A stretch of DNA of 64,000 nt, taken from NCBI GenBank assembly GCA_963770645.1, contig CAVYQL010000004.1:806001-870000 (forward strand). Direction: 5' to 3'. Each line of letters opens with the position of its first letter. Within the stretch, counting starts at the first letter, position 1. Below, piece after piece: positions 1 through 8,147 of this stretch. The stretch is from Bog-473 sp963770645. GTDB taxonomy: Bacteria > Actinomycetota > Acidimicrobiia > Acidimicrobiales > RAAP-2. A program made the translations under genes and the position numbers. A model generated the notes under the pieces. It worked only from the letters and a program-made list of their open reading frames with translations. It made no database searches and had not been told where the DNA came from.

Positions 1-938
1 AGGTTCTGCTCGAGCGGCGTGCTGCGAAAGTGTTCGTCCATCTCGTGGAACCCGGCCAGCATCTCGCGGAAACCTTCGGGGCCGATGGCCACCATCGTCG
101 AAAGCCCGATGGCCGAGTCCATGGAGTACCGGCCCCCCACCCAGTCCCAGAACTCGAACATGTTGGCGGTGTCGATTCCGAACGCGGCGACCTTCTCGGC
201 GTTCGTGGAGACGGCGACGAAGTGCTTGGCGACGGCCGACTCGTCTCCCAGCTCGTGCACGATCCAGTCGCGGGCCGAGGTGGCGTTGGTCAGCGTCTCG
301 AGCGTCCCGAACGTCTTGGAGGACACGATGAAGAGGGTCTCATCGGCAGCGAGGTCGCGCGTCGCCTCCACGAAATCGGTGGAGTCCACGTTGGATACGA
401 AGCGGAACGTGAGGTCGCGGCGTGCGTAGTGACGCAGCGCCTCGTACGCCATGACGGGCCCGAGGTCGGAACCGCCGATCCCGATGTTGATCACATTGCG
501 GATCGGCTTGCCCGTGTGGCCCTTCCACTCTCCCGCGCGGACGCGGTCGGCGAAGGTGGCCATGCGGTCGAGGACCTCGTGTACCTCGGTCACGACGTCG
601 ACACCGTCGACGACGAGCGACGTCCCCTTCGGCATGCGGAGCGCGACATGGAGCACCGAGCGGTTCTCCGACACGTTGATGCGGTCGCCGGCGAACATCA
701 TGTCCCGGCGCTGCTCGAGCTCGGACTGCCGGGCGAGTTCGAAGAGCAGCGACAGCGTCTCGTCGGTGACGCGGTTCTTGGAATAGTCGAGGTAGAGCCC
801 GGCCGCCTCGGCGGTCAGCCGTTCCCCGCGCGCTGGATCTTCGGCAAACAGATCGCGCAGATGCCTGCCCTCGACCTTGGCATAGTGCTCGGCGAGGGCC
901 GCGTAGGCGGGCCGTTGACGCAGGGGTGCTGGGGCCAC
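1..938 (-). CDS. pgi: glucose-6-phosphate isomerase (3' end outside window)
   Basis: Interconverts glucose-6-phosphate and fructose-6-phosphate in the cytoplasm. About 312 codons are visible; the C-terminus lies beyond the left edge. The reverse strand reads the family blocks NIGIGGSDLGPVMAYEAL near residue 150 and FWDWVGGRYSMDSAIGL near residue 260; the MDSAIG variant is of the kind seen in actinobacterial enzymes. I chose a GTG start at 938 because a GGAGAG ribosome site sits just upstream and the protein then begins VAPAPLRQRPAYAALAEHY, a normal N-terminus for the family. It is the last visible gene of a same-strand string with a transketolase remnant and transaldolase, which fits a sugar-phosphate operon. 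Identification is secure. Confidence 0.93.
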   Translation of the reverse strand, partial: MAPAPLRQRPAYAALAEHYAKVEGRHLRDLFAEDPARGERLTAEAAGLYLDYSKNRVTDETLSLLFELARQSELEQRRDMMFAGDRINVSENRSVLHVALRMPKGTSLVVDGVDVVTEVHEVLDRMATFADRVRAGEWKGHTGKPIRNVINIGIGGSDLGPVMAYEALRHYARRDLTFRFVSNVDSTDFVEATRDLAADETLFIVSSKTFGTLETLTNATSARDWIVHELGDESAVAKHFVAVSTNAEKVAAFGIDTANMFEFWDWVGGRYSMDSAIGLSTMVAIGPEGFREMLAGFHEMDEHFRSTPLEQN

Positions 939-990
939 GAGTCTCTCCTCTCTGCTTCTTGGCTTCGTGGTGCTCTCGTCGTGTGCGCGC

Positions 991-2068
991 TCAGCCGGCC
1001 AGCGCCGTGGTCTTCTCAGCGATCCGGTTGAGCAATTCGTGCCACGAGTCGACGAAGGCCGAGGCTCCGTCGCGCTGAAGGGTCGCAGCCAGCTCCCTGG
1101 TGTCGATGCCGGCGTCGCCGAATCGGGCCAGCAGCGCGTCAGCATCGCCGCCGTCCTCGGGCATGGGGTCGCCGACCTCTCCGTGGTCGTAGAAGTCCTT
1201 GAGGGTGTCGTCAGGCATGGTGTTCACGCTAAAGGGCGCCGCCAGCCCGTGGACATAGAGCGTGTCGGAGGCTGCGGGGTCCTTCGTCCTCGTGCTGGCC
1301 CACAGCAGGCGCTGCATCCTGGCCCCCTCGTTTTGCAGCCGCTGCACCCGGTCGGAGCGCATCACTTCGCGGTAGGCACGGTACACGTCGAGACCCACGG
1401 CAAGACCCAACTTGTCCGCGAGGTCGGCCGGGACCTTGGTCGCCACCGCGACGTCCCAGCGCGACACGAACACTGATGCCACCGACCCGACCGCGGGATC
1501 GAGCCCTTGCGCGACGCGGCGCTCGACGCCGTCGAGATATGCGCCCGCCGCCGCCCGGTAGTGGTCCGAGCTGAACAGGAGTGTGACGTTGACCGGCACC
1601 CCCGCAGCGATGGCCTCGGTGATGGCGGGCAGGCCTTGGGGCGTGCCCGGGATCTTGATGAAGAGGTTGGGCCGTCCCGCCTTGGTGTGGAGCGCCTTGG
1701 CGGCCTCTACCGTCTGCGTCGTGTCGTAGGCGAGGAGCGGCGAGACCTCGAGGGAGACCCATCCGTCGACCGCATCGGTGCGCTGATGGATGGGCGCGAA
1801 GAGATCGGCGGCGCGCTCGGAGGTCCTCGACGGCAAGGTCAAAGAAGAGATCCTCACCCGAGAGTCCGGCGGCCGCCTTCGTCCGTATGGCGTCGTCGTA
1901 GTCGCCGGACCCGATGGCCTTGTCGAAGATCGACGGGTTCGAGGTGAGACCGGTGACCGAATAGTCCTTGATGTAGTGCTCGATCGTCCCTTCGTCGAGC
2001 ATGCTGCGCGTGATGTTGTCGAGCCAGAGGCTCTGCCCCTGCTCGTGAAGTCGCTCTGTCGCCCGCAT
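991..2068 (-). CDS. tal: transaldolase, interrupted by a +1 frameshift
   Basis: Moves a dihydroxyacetone unit between sugar phosphates in the non-oxidative pentose phosphate pathway. The ATG at 2068 follows GGAAGGA and begins MRATERLHEQGQSLWLDN. The first frame runs through GLTSNPSIFDKAI to FFDLAVEDL. The next frame continues with AADLFAPIHQRTDAVDGW, NLFIKIPGT (with the Schiff-base lysine) and VNVTLLFS to the stop at 991. The frames join near 1812-1830, where one extra base is present (GCGC before GCC GCC GAT). If that base is removed the product is about 358 residues, normal for actinobacterial transaldolase. It lies 28 bp after the transketolase remnant and just upstream of pgi. The lesion is either a sequencing error or a real inactivating mutation; the sequence alone cannot say. 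Confidence 0.9.
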
Positions 2069-2096
2069 CGTCGTCCTTCCCCGGCTCCGGACCCGC

Positions 2097-2297
2097 TTAC
2101 CCGGCGCTACCGGCCGCGGCGAGACACTCGCGTGCGGCGGCAGCGGCCCGGTCAGGGGTGAAGCCGAACTTGGTGAACAGCTGCTCGAGCCCCATAGGCG
2201 CACCCCGGTGACCAGAGTTCGTCTTCTGGACGGCGTCCATGCACAGGCCCCGGGTCCTGTCGATGTCCGGGTCCTGCACGGCAGTGGGAGTACCCAT
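2097..2297 (-). pseudogene. internally deleted transketolase remnant (66 residues)
   Basis: This short reading frame joins the two ends of a transketolase. Residues 10-39 read DIDRTRGLCMDAVQKTNSGH then RGAPMGL, matching the family N-terminus (SMDAVQKANSGHPGAPMGL). Residues 41-60 read QLFTKFGFTPDRAAAAAREC, matching the extreme C-terminus. The roughly 600 residues between them, including the thiamine diphosphate-binding and pyrimidine-binding domains, are absent, so it cannot be an active transketolase. It keeps an excellent GGAGGT site five bases before ATG 2297 and a clean TAA stop. It sits directly before tal and pgi, where actinobacteria normally have tkt. It may be a true deletion, a collapsed assembly or an expressed mini-protein. 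Confidence 0.8.
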
Positions 2298-2328
2298 GAC
2301 GGACCTCCGGTCGGGGGGACCTGCGTTC

Positions 2329-3850
2329 TCAGGTCGGAGCATACCGAGGGCCGCGGAGCGTTCCTTCCTCGACGAGGCGCCAGACCTGCTCGAGGTCGAG
2401 GTACTCCTCACAGGCGTCGGCGATCAGGTCGATCTGGTGCTCTCGCGCCGCGGCGAAGACGAGGCCCGAGGGCGACCAGCTACGCCCGCGGAGGAGCGCG
2501 ACGGCGCCGAGGAAGGCTGAGCGAAATGCGTCCTGTTCGAACAGGCCGTGCAACGTGGTGCCGAACATGGCTCCCAGCTCGTCGCGCGCCCCGGCCACGC
2601 CGGCGGAACCCTCCGCCGTCAACCACGGGATGCAGCCCGGCGTGGCCGCCACTCGACCGTGGCGGATCTCGTAGCCGAGGACCGCGTCGCCGTCGGAGGA
2701 GGTGGCCCGGGCGAGCCGGGTCACCTTCTCGGGCTCGAAGACCGTCCGCACCCGGAGCCAGCCCAGCCCGGCATTCGCGGGTTCGGGCGACTCCACGCCG
2801 GCGGGGTCGTCGATTCGCTCCCCCATCATCTGGAAGCCGCCGCAGAGACCAAGGATGACGGAGGGCCGTGGCACGGCGCGCCGCTCGTCGAGCGCGGCAG
2901 CCAGCCCCGATTCCCGGAGCCAGCCCAGGTCGGCCATCGTGGCCCGGGTGCCGGCGAGGACGACCAGGTCGGGGTCGCCCAACGCGCCGGCGTGCTCGAC
3001 CCAGCGGACGGCCACACCCGGCTCGGCCACGAGGGGATCGAGGTCGGTGAAGTTGGACAAGCGGGGCAGGCGGATGACGGCCACGTCGAGCCCGCCGGCG
3101 CGCCGCGGCGGCGACGGCGGCGGCGCGTTGCAGTGCAAGCGAGTCCTCGGCGTCGAGCTCGAGCCGTCCAAGATGGGGCAGCACGCCGAGCGTGGGGACA
3201 CCGCAGCGTGCCTCGAGCTCGGCGCTGGCGCCACCGAGCAGCGCCCGGTCGCCCCGGAAGCAATTGATGACGAATCCCCGGATCAGCGACGCCAGCTCGT
3301 CCGGCAGGATCCCCACCGTCCCGTAGAGGTGCGCGAAGACGCCGCCCCGCTCGATGTCGCCCACCAGGATGGCGGGGATGCCGGCCCGCCGGGCCAGGCC
3401 GAGGTTCACGATGTCGTCGCGCAGCAGGTTGATCTCCGCCGGGCTGCCCGCACCCTCGCAGACGACCACGTCGAAGCGGGCCCGCAGCGAGGCCAGTGCG
3501 TCGTCGACCACACGGAGTAACTCACCTTTTGACGTCTGGTAGTCGCCCGCCTCGTGTAGCCCGACCGGCCGCCCCATGACCACGACCTGCGAGGCACGTT
3601 CGCCGGTCGGCTTGAGCAAGACGGGGTTCATCGCGACCTCGGGCTCGGCACCCGCGGCGACAGCCTGGAGCCACTGGGCCCGTCCGATCTCGCCGCCGCG
3701 GGCGGTCACCATGGCGTTGAGCGACATGTTCTGGCCCTTGAACGGGGCCACGCTGACACCTCTGCGAGCCAGGAGGCGGCACAGTCCGGTGGTAACGGTG
3801 GACTTGCCGGCATCCGACGACGTGCCGCACACCATCAGCGCGCCATGCAT
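2329..3850 (-). CDS. cobQ: cobyric acid synthase, interrupted by a +1 frameshift
   Basis: Amidates adenosylcobyrinic acid a,c-diamide to adenosylcobyric acid in late cobalamin synthesis, using glutamine and ATP. The N-terminal half starts at ATG 3850 and has the P-loop-like GTSSDAGKSTVTTGLCRLL, FKGQNMSLNA and EGAGSPAEINL, all hallmarks of CobQ. After ELDAEDSLALQR the homology jumps frame near 3085-3135 and continues as GLDVAVIRLPRLSNFTDLDP. The glutaminase domain follows with LGLCGGFQMMG (nucleophile Cys) and GYEIRHGR. The shift equals one extra base inside a run of GCC/CCG triplets, a typical place for an indel or a base-calling error. Corrected length is about 506 residues, normal for CobQ. 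No cobalamin riboswitch is recognisable upstream. Confidence 0.9.
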
Positions 3851-4071
3851 CGCACGTTTCTACTCGCCCGGGTTCACACACATTTCACGGCAGCCACTTG
3901 ACCGGGGTGCCCACCGGCACGCAAGCTGCTGGCGGCACACCTTCGGTCGCTCGTCAGGGAGGCGCACCGAACCTGAAGAGGCGGGGATGCGTGGACGCAG
4001 GACCACGGGGAGGCTGCCGGGGGGTTGCCCACGACGTCCCCGCCGAGGCGAACGACGAGGAGGGTACTGCG
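3851..4071. other. divergent intergenic region between cobQ and permease gene
   Basis: This 221-bp stretch separates two divergently transcribed genes and must hold both promoters. It is GC-rich with several short inverted repeats. I see no convincing riboswitch consensus (cobalamin, TPP, purine) and no clear -35/-10 pair. Translation could extend upstream in the permease frame, but the residues there do not look like a transporter N-terminus. Confidence 0.4.
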
Positions 4072-5583
4072 GTGGCGATTGCCGAGGATCTCGCGGTCAT
4101 TCACGACTCGGAGGCCGACGAGGCGCTCCACGTCGAGTTGCACGGGATCGACTTCATCCCCGAGAGCGAGCGCTGGGCCAGTCCGAGGGACATCGGCGCC
4201 ATGTGGGCGGGCGCCAGCGTACAGATCGAGTACTTCATTTACGGCGCCATCCTGATGACCTTCGGCCTGACGTTCGCCCAGGTGCTCTTCGTCATCGTCC
4301 TCGGCAACCTGTCCTACTTCCTGCTCGGGCTGTGCTCGCTGCAGGGACCCAACGCCGGTACGACGGTCTTCGCCATCAACCGGGCCCCGTTCGGGCCCAA
4401 CGGCTCGCGGCCCATCTCGGTCCTCAACTGGCTGACCCAGATCGGCTTCGAGGTCGAGGGGCTCATCCTCATCGTCGGGGCCGGGCTCGTGCTCATGATC
4501 AAGTCGGGGTTCCTGCCCGGGGACCCGGCCAAGGTCATCCTCGTCATCGTGGCCGTGCTGATCCAGGGCATCCTGCCCTTCCTCGGCCACGCCGCCATCG
4601 TCAAGACGCTGCGCCTGCTCGTGCTCCCCTTCGTGGTCCTCTTCGCCATCATGTTGGCCTTCGCCATCCCGCACGCCAACCTGCACGTCGTGAAGTCCAG
4701 CGGCGACTGGCAAGCCTTCACGGAAGCGCTCGCCTTCACCATCGCACTGAGCGGTCTGGGCTGGACCGAGAACGGCAACGACTACACCCGCTACTGCCCG
4801 TCGAACACCTCGAAGAAGGGCATCGTCGGTTGGGTCGTCCTCGGGACGGCCCTGCCCGAGATCCTGATCATGACGCTCGGCGCGGTTGTCGGCACCTTCG
4901 TCCTCAACATCGGAACGGGGGCCGGCGGGTTCCTCCCCTTCGCCCACCAGCACATGATCCCTTCCTGGTTCGTGGTGGTGTTCCTCATCTTCGCCGCGGT
5001 GCAGATCTTCGGGATCAACAGCCTCGACATGTACTCCTCGGGCGTCACGCTCCAGGCCGTCGGGGTCCCGGTCAAGCGCTACCAGGCGGTGATCGTCGAC
5101 TGCGTCATTTGCCTCGGCGTCACCATGTGGGCCATCTTCAGCGGCTCGTTCACCGAGTACCTGTCCGACTTCGTGGACCTGGTGATCGTGTGGATCGCGC
5201 CCTGGTCGGCCATCTTCCTGGTCGACTGGGTCCTGCGGCGCTACCGCTACGTCCCGAGTGAGCTGCAGAAGACCGGCCGCGACTCGCTGTACTGGCGCAC
5301 GGGCGGCATCAACTGGCCGGCCATCGTCGCCCAGGTGGTCGGGATGTACGCCGCCATGTCGGCGCTGTACGTGAACCCGGAGTACTACTTCCGTGTGCCC
5401 CGCTGGATGAACGAGGTGACGGACCACACGCAGGACGCCTACCACTACGGGGGCGACTTCAGCATCTTCCTCGGTATGGGGGTCGCCGCGCTCGTCTACC
5501 TCGTGCTCGCCCTGCGCAAGGTGCGCAAGGAGGCTGGCGCGCAACAGGAGCTCCTCGAGGCAGAGGGCCTGCTCACGGCCTGA
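4072..5583 (+). CDS. NCS1 nucleobase:cation symporter (cytosine/purine permease-like)
   Basis: A 503-residue inner-membrane transporter of the nucleobase:cation symporter-1 family, which imports cytosine, purines, hydantoins or related compounds with H+ or Na+. About twelve hydrophobic segments are visible from residue 45 on. Family-type blocks include GLCSLQGPNAGTTVFAINRA in the first third, SGLGWTENGNDYTRYCP in the middle and FGINSLDMYSSGVTLQ later. I chose GTG 4072 because GAGGAGGG lies about eight bases before it; the preceding in-frame stretch is not protein-like. The next genes encode a phosphoribosyltransferase, a yeast-type cytosine deaminase and uracil phosphoribosyltransferase, so cytosine is the best guess for the substrate. 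That substrate assignment is inference. Confidence 0.85.
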   Translation: MAIAEDLAVIHDSEADEALHVELHGIDFIPESERWASPRDIGAMWAGASVQIEYFIYGAILMTFGLTFAQVLFVIVLGNLSYFLLGLCSLQGPNAGTTVFAINRAPFGPNGSRPISVLNWLTQIGFEVEGLILIVGAGLVLMIKSGFLPGDPAKVILVIVAVLIQGILPFLGHAAIVKTLRLLVLPFVVLFAIMLAFAIPHANLHVVKSSGDWQAFTEALAFTIALSGLGWTENGNDYTRYCPSNTSKKGIVGWVVLGTALPEILIMTLGAVVGTFVLNIGTGAGGFLPFAHQHMIPSWFVVVFLIFAAVQIFGINSLDMYSSGVTLQAVGVPVKRYQAVIVDCVICLGVTMWAIFSGSFTEYLSDFVDLVIVWIAPWSAIFLVDWVLRRYRYVPSELQKTGRDSLYWRTGGINWPAIVAQVVGMYAAMSALYVNPEYYFRVPRWMNEVTDHTQDAYHYGGDFSIFLGMGVAALVYLVLALRKVRKEAGAQQELLEAEGLLTA

Positions 5584-5611
5584 GGCTTGCTGCTCGGCTG
5601 AGGGCGAGCCC

Positions 5612-6226
5612 TTAGTCCCAGTCCTCGACGAGTCCGCCGGCCCCATCGGGGTGGAACAGCGGCATGGCGCCCAGACTGCGGACCAGGGCGGCATCCTCAC
5701 CCAGGGCGCGCCGCCAGCCGCCACCCTCGGTCATCAGCGTGCCCACCACGACCGGTTCGGCGTCCATGCGCCGGACCAACCGCAAGGCCGCTGACAATGA
5801 CGCACCAGTGGACACGACGTCGTCGACGACGGCGACGCGCTTGCCGCGCACGGCCACGACCCGGGCCGGATCCATGCGCAGGCGCTGCGGCTTGTCGGTC
5901 GTGATTGAGTACACCGGTTCGGACCACGATTCGCCGAGGTGGATCTTGGGGGTCTTGTGCAGGATCACGTAGTCGTCGATCCCGAGGGCACGGCTGGCCT
6001 CGATCGCCAGCGGGATCCCCATGGTCGCAACCGACACCACGATGTCGGGATGGGCCGGACGCATCAGCTCGGCCAACTCACGTCCAGCGGTCTCCGCGAA
6101 GGAGACGCCCATGTCGACGCAGATGAGGAGTGCGATCGTCAGCTCGTCGTTGAGAGGGACGAGCGGGAGCCTGACCTTCTGGCTCCCCACCGTGGTCGTA
6201 TAGGTACGATCGGTGGTCGTGGACAT
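5612..6226 (-). CDS. phosphoribosyltransferase (type I PRTase fold)
   Basis: A 204-residue protein of the purine/pyrimidine phosphoribosyltransferase superfamily, which attaches nucleobases to PRPP. The PRPP loop is VAVVDDVVSTGAS near residue 120. The preceding part (VSVATMGIPLAIEASRALG and LHKTPKIHLGESW) resembles adenine or xanthine phosphoribosyltransferases. The ATG at 6226 follows GGAGGAGAG. Its start codon shares the same CATG with a possible start of the deaminase gene on the other strand, so each gene's leader lies inside the other's 5' end. Neighbours point to nucleobase salvage. The exact base is unknown: uracil is already covered by upp nearby, so adenine, guanine or xanthine is more likely. 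Confidence 0.8.
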   Translation of the reverse strand: MSTTTDRTYTTTVGSQKVRLPLVPLNDELTIALLICVDMGVSFAETAGRELAELMRPAHPDIVVSVATMGIPLAIEASRALGIDDYVILHKTPKIHLGESWSEPVYSITTDKPQRLRMDPARVVAVRGKRVAVVDDVVSTGASLSAALRLVRRMDAEPVVVGTLMTEGGGWRRALGEDAALVRSLGAMPLFHPDGAGGLVEDWD

Positions 6227-6713
6227 GGCGCTCTCCTCCGAGCATAGGTCCCCCGTCCCCGCACTCGACGATGCCCTGGTGGCCCGCATGCTCGCCGTGG
6301 CAGTCGCTGAGGCGCGCCACGGCCTCGCCGATGGTGGCATCCCCATCGGGGCCGCACTCTTTCACGAGGACGGCACGTTGCTCGGGCGTGGCCACAACCG
6401 CCGCGTCCAGGACGGCGATCCCTCCATGCACGCGGAGACAGCGGCGTTCCGCGCTGCCGGCCGCCGCCGCCACTACGCCGATTGCGTCATGGTCACGACG
6501 CTGTCTCCCTGCTGGTACTGCAGCGGGCTCCTGCGCCAGTTCGGCATCGGCACGGTCGTGATCGGCGAGGCGCGCAATTTCGAAGGCGGCCACGCCTGGG
6601 TGGCCGAGCACGGGCGCCGAGTGGTGTTACTCGATGACGCCGAATGCATCGAACTGCTCGGTGCATTCATCGCGGCGAATCCCGAGGTCTGGCACGAGGA
6701 CATCGGGTTGTAG
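6225..6713 (+). CDS. cytosine deaminase, yeast Fcy1-like zinc enzyme
   Basis: Hydrolyses cytosine to uracil and ammonia; the small zinc-dependent fungal-type enzyme belongs to the cytidine deaminase fold, unlike E. coli CodA. The zinc and catalytic residues are visible as HAETAAF and SPCWYC. Fcy1-like blocks include GGIPIGAALFHEDG, LGRGHNRRVQDGDPSMHAE, GEARNFEGGHAWV and the C-terminal NPEVWHEDIG. Starts are possible at GTG 6213, ATG 6225 and ATG 6288; 6225 keeps the full N-terminal helix. The gene overlaps head-to-head with the phosphoribosyltransferase gene. Together with upp it gives a cytosine to uracil to UMP salvage route fed by the permease. Function is well supported; the start is not. 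Confidence 0.88.
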   Translation: MALSSEHRSPVPALDDALVARMLAVAVAEARHGLADGGIPIGAALFHEDGTLLGRGHNRRVQDGDPSMHAETAAFRAAGRRRHYADCVMVTTLSPCWYCSGLLRQFGIGTVVIGEARNFEGGHAWVAEHGRRVVLLDDAECIELLGAFIAANPEVWHEDIGL

Positions 6714-6767
6714 TCATCGACCGCCGCCCGCCGTGTGGTTCGAGCTCGAGGCGCGACCTCGGCTGGC

Positions 6768-7457
6768 TCAGTCCGGCGGGCCGAACAGCCGGTCACCGGC
6801 GTCGCCCAGGCCCGGCACGATGAAGCCCGCGTCGTTCAAGCCGGCATCGACCGCCGCACACCAGACCCGCACGCCGGGGTGGACGGCGCCGAAAGCGGCC
6901 AGTCCCGGCTCCGAGGCGATGATGCAGAGCGCCAGCACCTCGGCCGCGCCGCGCTCGACGACGAGCTCGCACACCTGTATGAGCGAACCCCCGGTGGCCA
7001 GCATGGGATCGCAGACGATGACCCGGCGATCACGTAGGTCACGTGGGAGCCGGTTGAGGTAGACGTCGGAGCGCAGGGTCTCTTCGTTGCGCCGCAGTCC
7101 CACGTGCGCGACCTCGGTGAGCGGCACGACCTCCTGGATCGCCTGGACCATGCCGAGTCCAGCCCGCAGGATCGGCACGAGCAGCACGACTTCACCGACC
7201 CGGCGCACCGTTGCGCCACGCGCCACCGGCGTATCGACTGACACCTCCGACGTGCCCAGGTCGCGCAACGCCTCGTAGGCAAGCAGTCCGGACACCTCGG
7301 CGACGAGCTGCCTGAAGGTGTCACCGTCGGTGGTGTTGTCGCGGAGCTGTGCCAGCCGATGAGCCAGGACCGGGTGGTCCACGACGGTGAGCGACGCTGG
7401 CACCTCAGGTCCTGACCGGGCGATCTGTCTCGGTGAGGCCGCGGTCCACGGCGACAC
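6768..7457 (-). CDS. upp: uracil phosphoribosyltransferase
   Basis: Converts uracil and PRPP to UMP. The 229-residue protein carries VPILRAGLGMVQAIQEVVP, the PRPP loop VIVCDPMLATGGSL and the C-terminal uracil-binding stretch CAAVDAGLNDAGFIVPGLGD, ending GDRLFG as Upp proteins do. GTG 7457 is preceded by GGAGAG at good spacing; a shorter start at GTG 7403 is closer to the usual family N-terminus but has a poorer site. It lies convergent with the cytosine deaminase gene, whose product uracil it would use. Identification is secure. Confidence 0.93.
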   Translation of the reverse strand: MSPWTAASPRQIARSGPEVPASLTVVDHPVLAHRLAQLRDNTTDGDTFRQLVAEVSGLLAYEALRDLGTSEVSVDTPVARGATVRRVGEVVLLVPILRAGLGMVQAIQEVVPLTEVAHVGLRRNEETLRSDVYLNRLPRDLRDRRVIVCDPMLATGGSLIQVCELVVERGAAEVLALCIIASEPGLAAFGAVHPGVRVWCAAVDAGLNDAGFIVPGLGDAGDRLFGPPD

Positions 7458-7526
7458 CCTGGTGCGCTCTCCGTGTCGGCGTCAAGACTCTGAGGAGGCG
7501 ATACACCTTGACCGAGGAGCCCGCTT

Positions 7527-8000
7527 CTAAGCGAACATGCCCGGCTCGTAGCTGCCGGCCGGCTGCTGGATTATGACGTTGATCCGGTTGTAGAAGTTGA
7601 TGAGGGCGATGATGCCCACCAGCGCGGTGAGCTGCTCCTCGTCGTAGTGCTTGGTTGCGTTCAACCACACCTCGTCGGTGACGCCGGCGGCGGCATCGGC
7701 GATCCGAGTCCCCTGCTCTGCGAGTTCGAGCGCCGCGCGCTCGGCCTCGGTGAAGACCGTCGCCTCCCGCCAGGTGGCGACCAGGTTGAGCCGCACCGAG
7801 GTCTCGCCGTTGTGCGCGGCGTCCTTGGAATGCATGTCGGCGCAGAAACCACAGCCGTTGATCTGGCTGGCCCTGAGCTTCACCAGTTCCTGGGTGGCCT
7901 TGGGCAGGGTTGACTCGTTGACGACCGTGCCGGCCGAGTTGAGGTACTTGATGAGCTTCATGGCGAGCGGGCTGTTGAAGATGTCGAGACGGGCTTCCAT
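7527..8000 (-). CDS. AhpD-like / carboxymuconolactone decarboxylase-family protein
   Basis: A 157-residue all-helical protein of the AhpD-like alkylhydroperoxidase family, which reduces peroxides through a CxxC pair. The core motif is NGCGFCADMHSKDA near residue 50, with the two redox cysteines and the following histidine. The rest (ETSVRLNLVATWREA, TDEVWLNATKHYDEEQLTAL) matches the single-domain family often annotated as alkylhydroperoxidase. ATG 8000 follows a perfect GGAGAT site. It is divergent from cydDCAB, which encodes another oxidative or low-oxygen function, though co-regulation is not shown. Substrate and electron donor are unknown. Confidence 0.85.
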   Translation of the reverse strand: MEARLDIFNSPLAMKLIKYLNSAGTVVNESTLPKATQELVKLRASQINGCGFCADMHSKDAAHNGETSVRLNLVATWREATVFTEAERAALELAEQGTRIADAAAGVTDEVWLNATKHYDEEQLTALVGIIALINFYNRINVIIQQPAGSYEPGMFA

Positions 8001-8147
8001 TGGATCTCCTTCGTTCATTGGGTGTCCGATCATGTAGACACTCCGCCCCGGCGGAATGTGACATGCCCCTCCCGATGTCAGGAGACGGTCCAGCCTGGAC
8101 ACTGCACTCCGTGGCGCCAGTCGGTGCGGCGTACTAAAGAGGGTCCA

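Noticed and set aside
3851..4071. Riboswitch upstream of cobQ or the permease gene
   Set aside because: Inverted repeats are present but no known riboswitch core could be matched by eye.
3874..5724. 616-codon minus-strand frame opposite the NCS1 permease gene
   Set aside because: Composition is the mirror of the permease codons (His/Asp/Glu-rich) and it has no recognisable domain.
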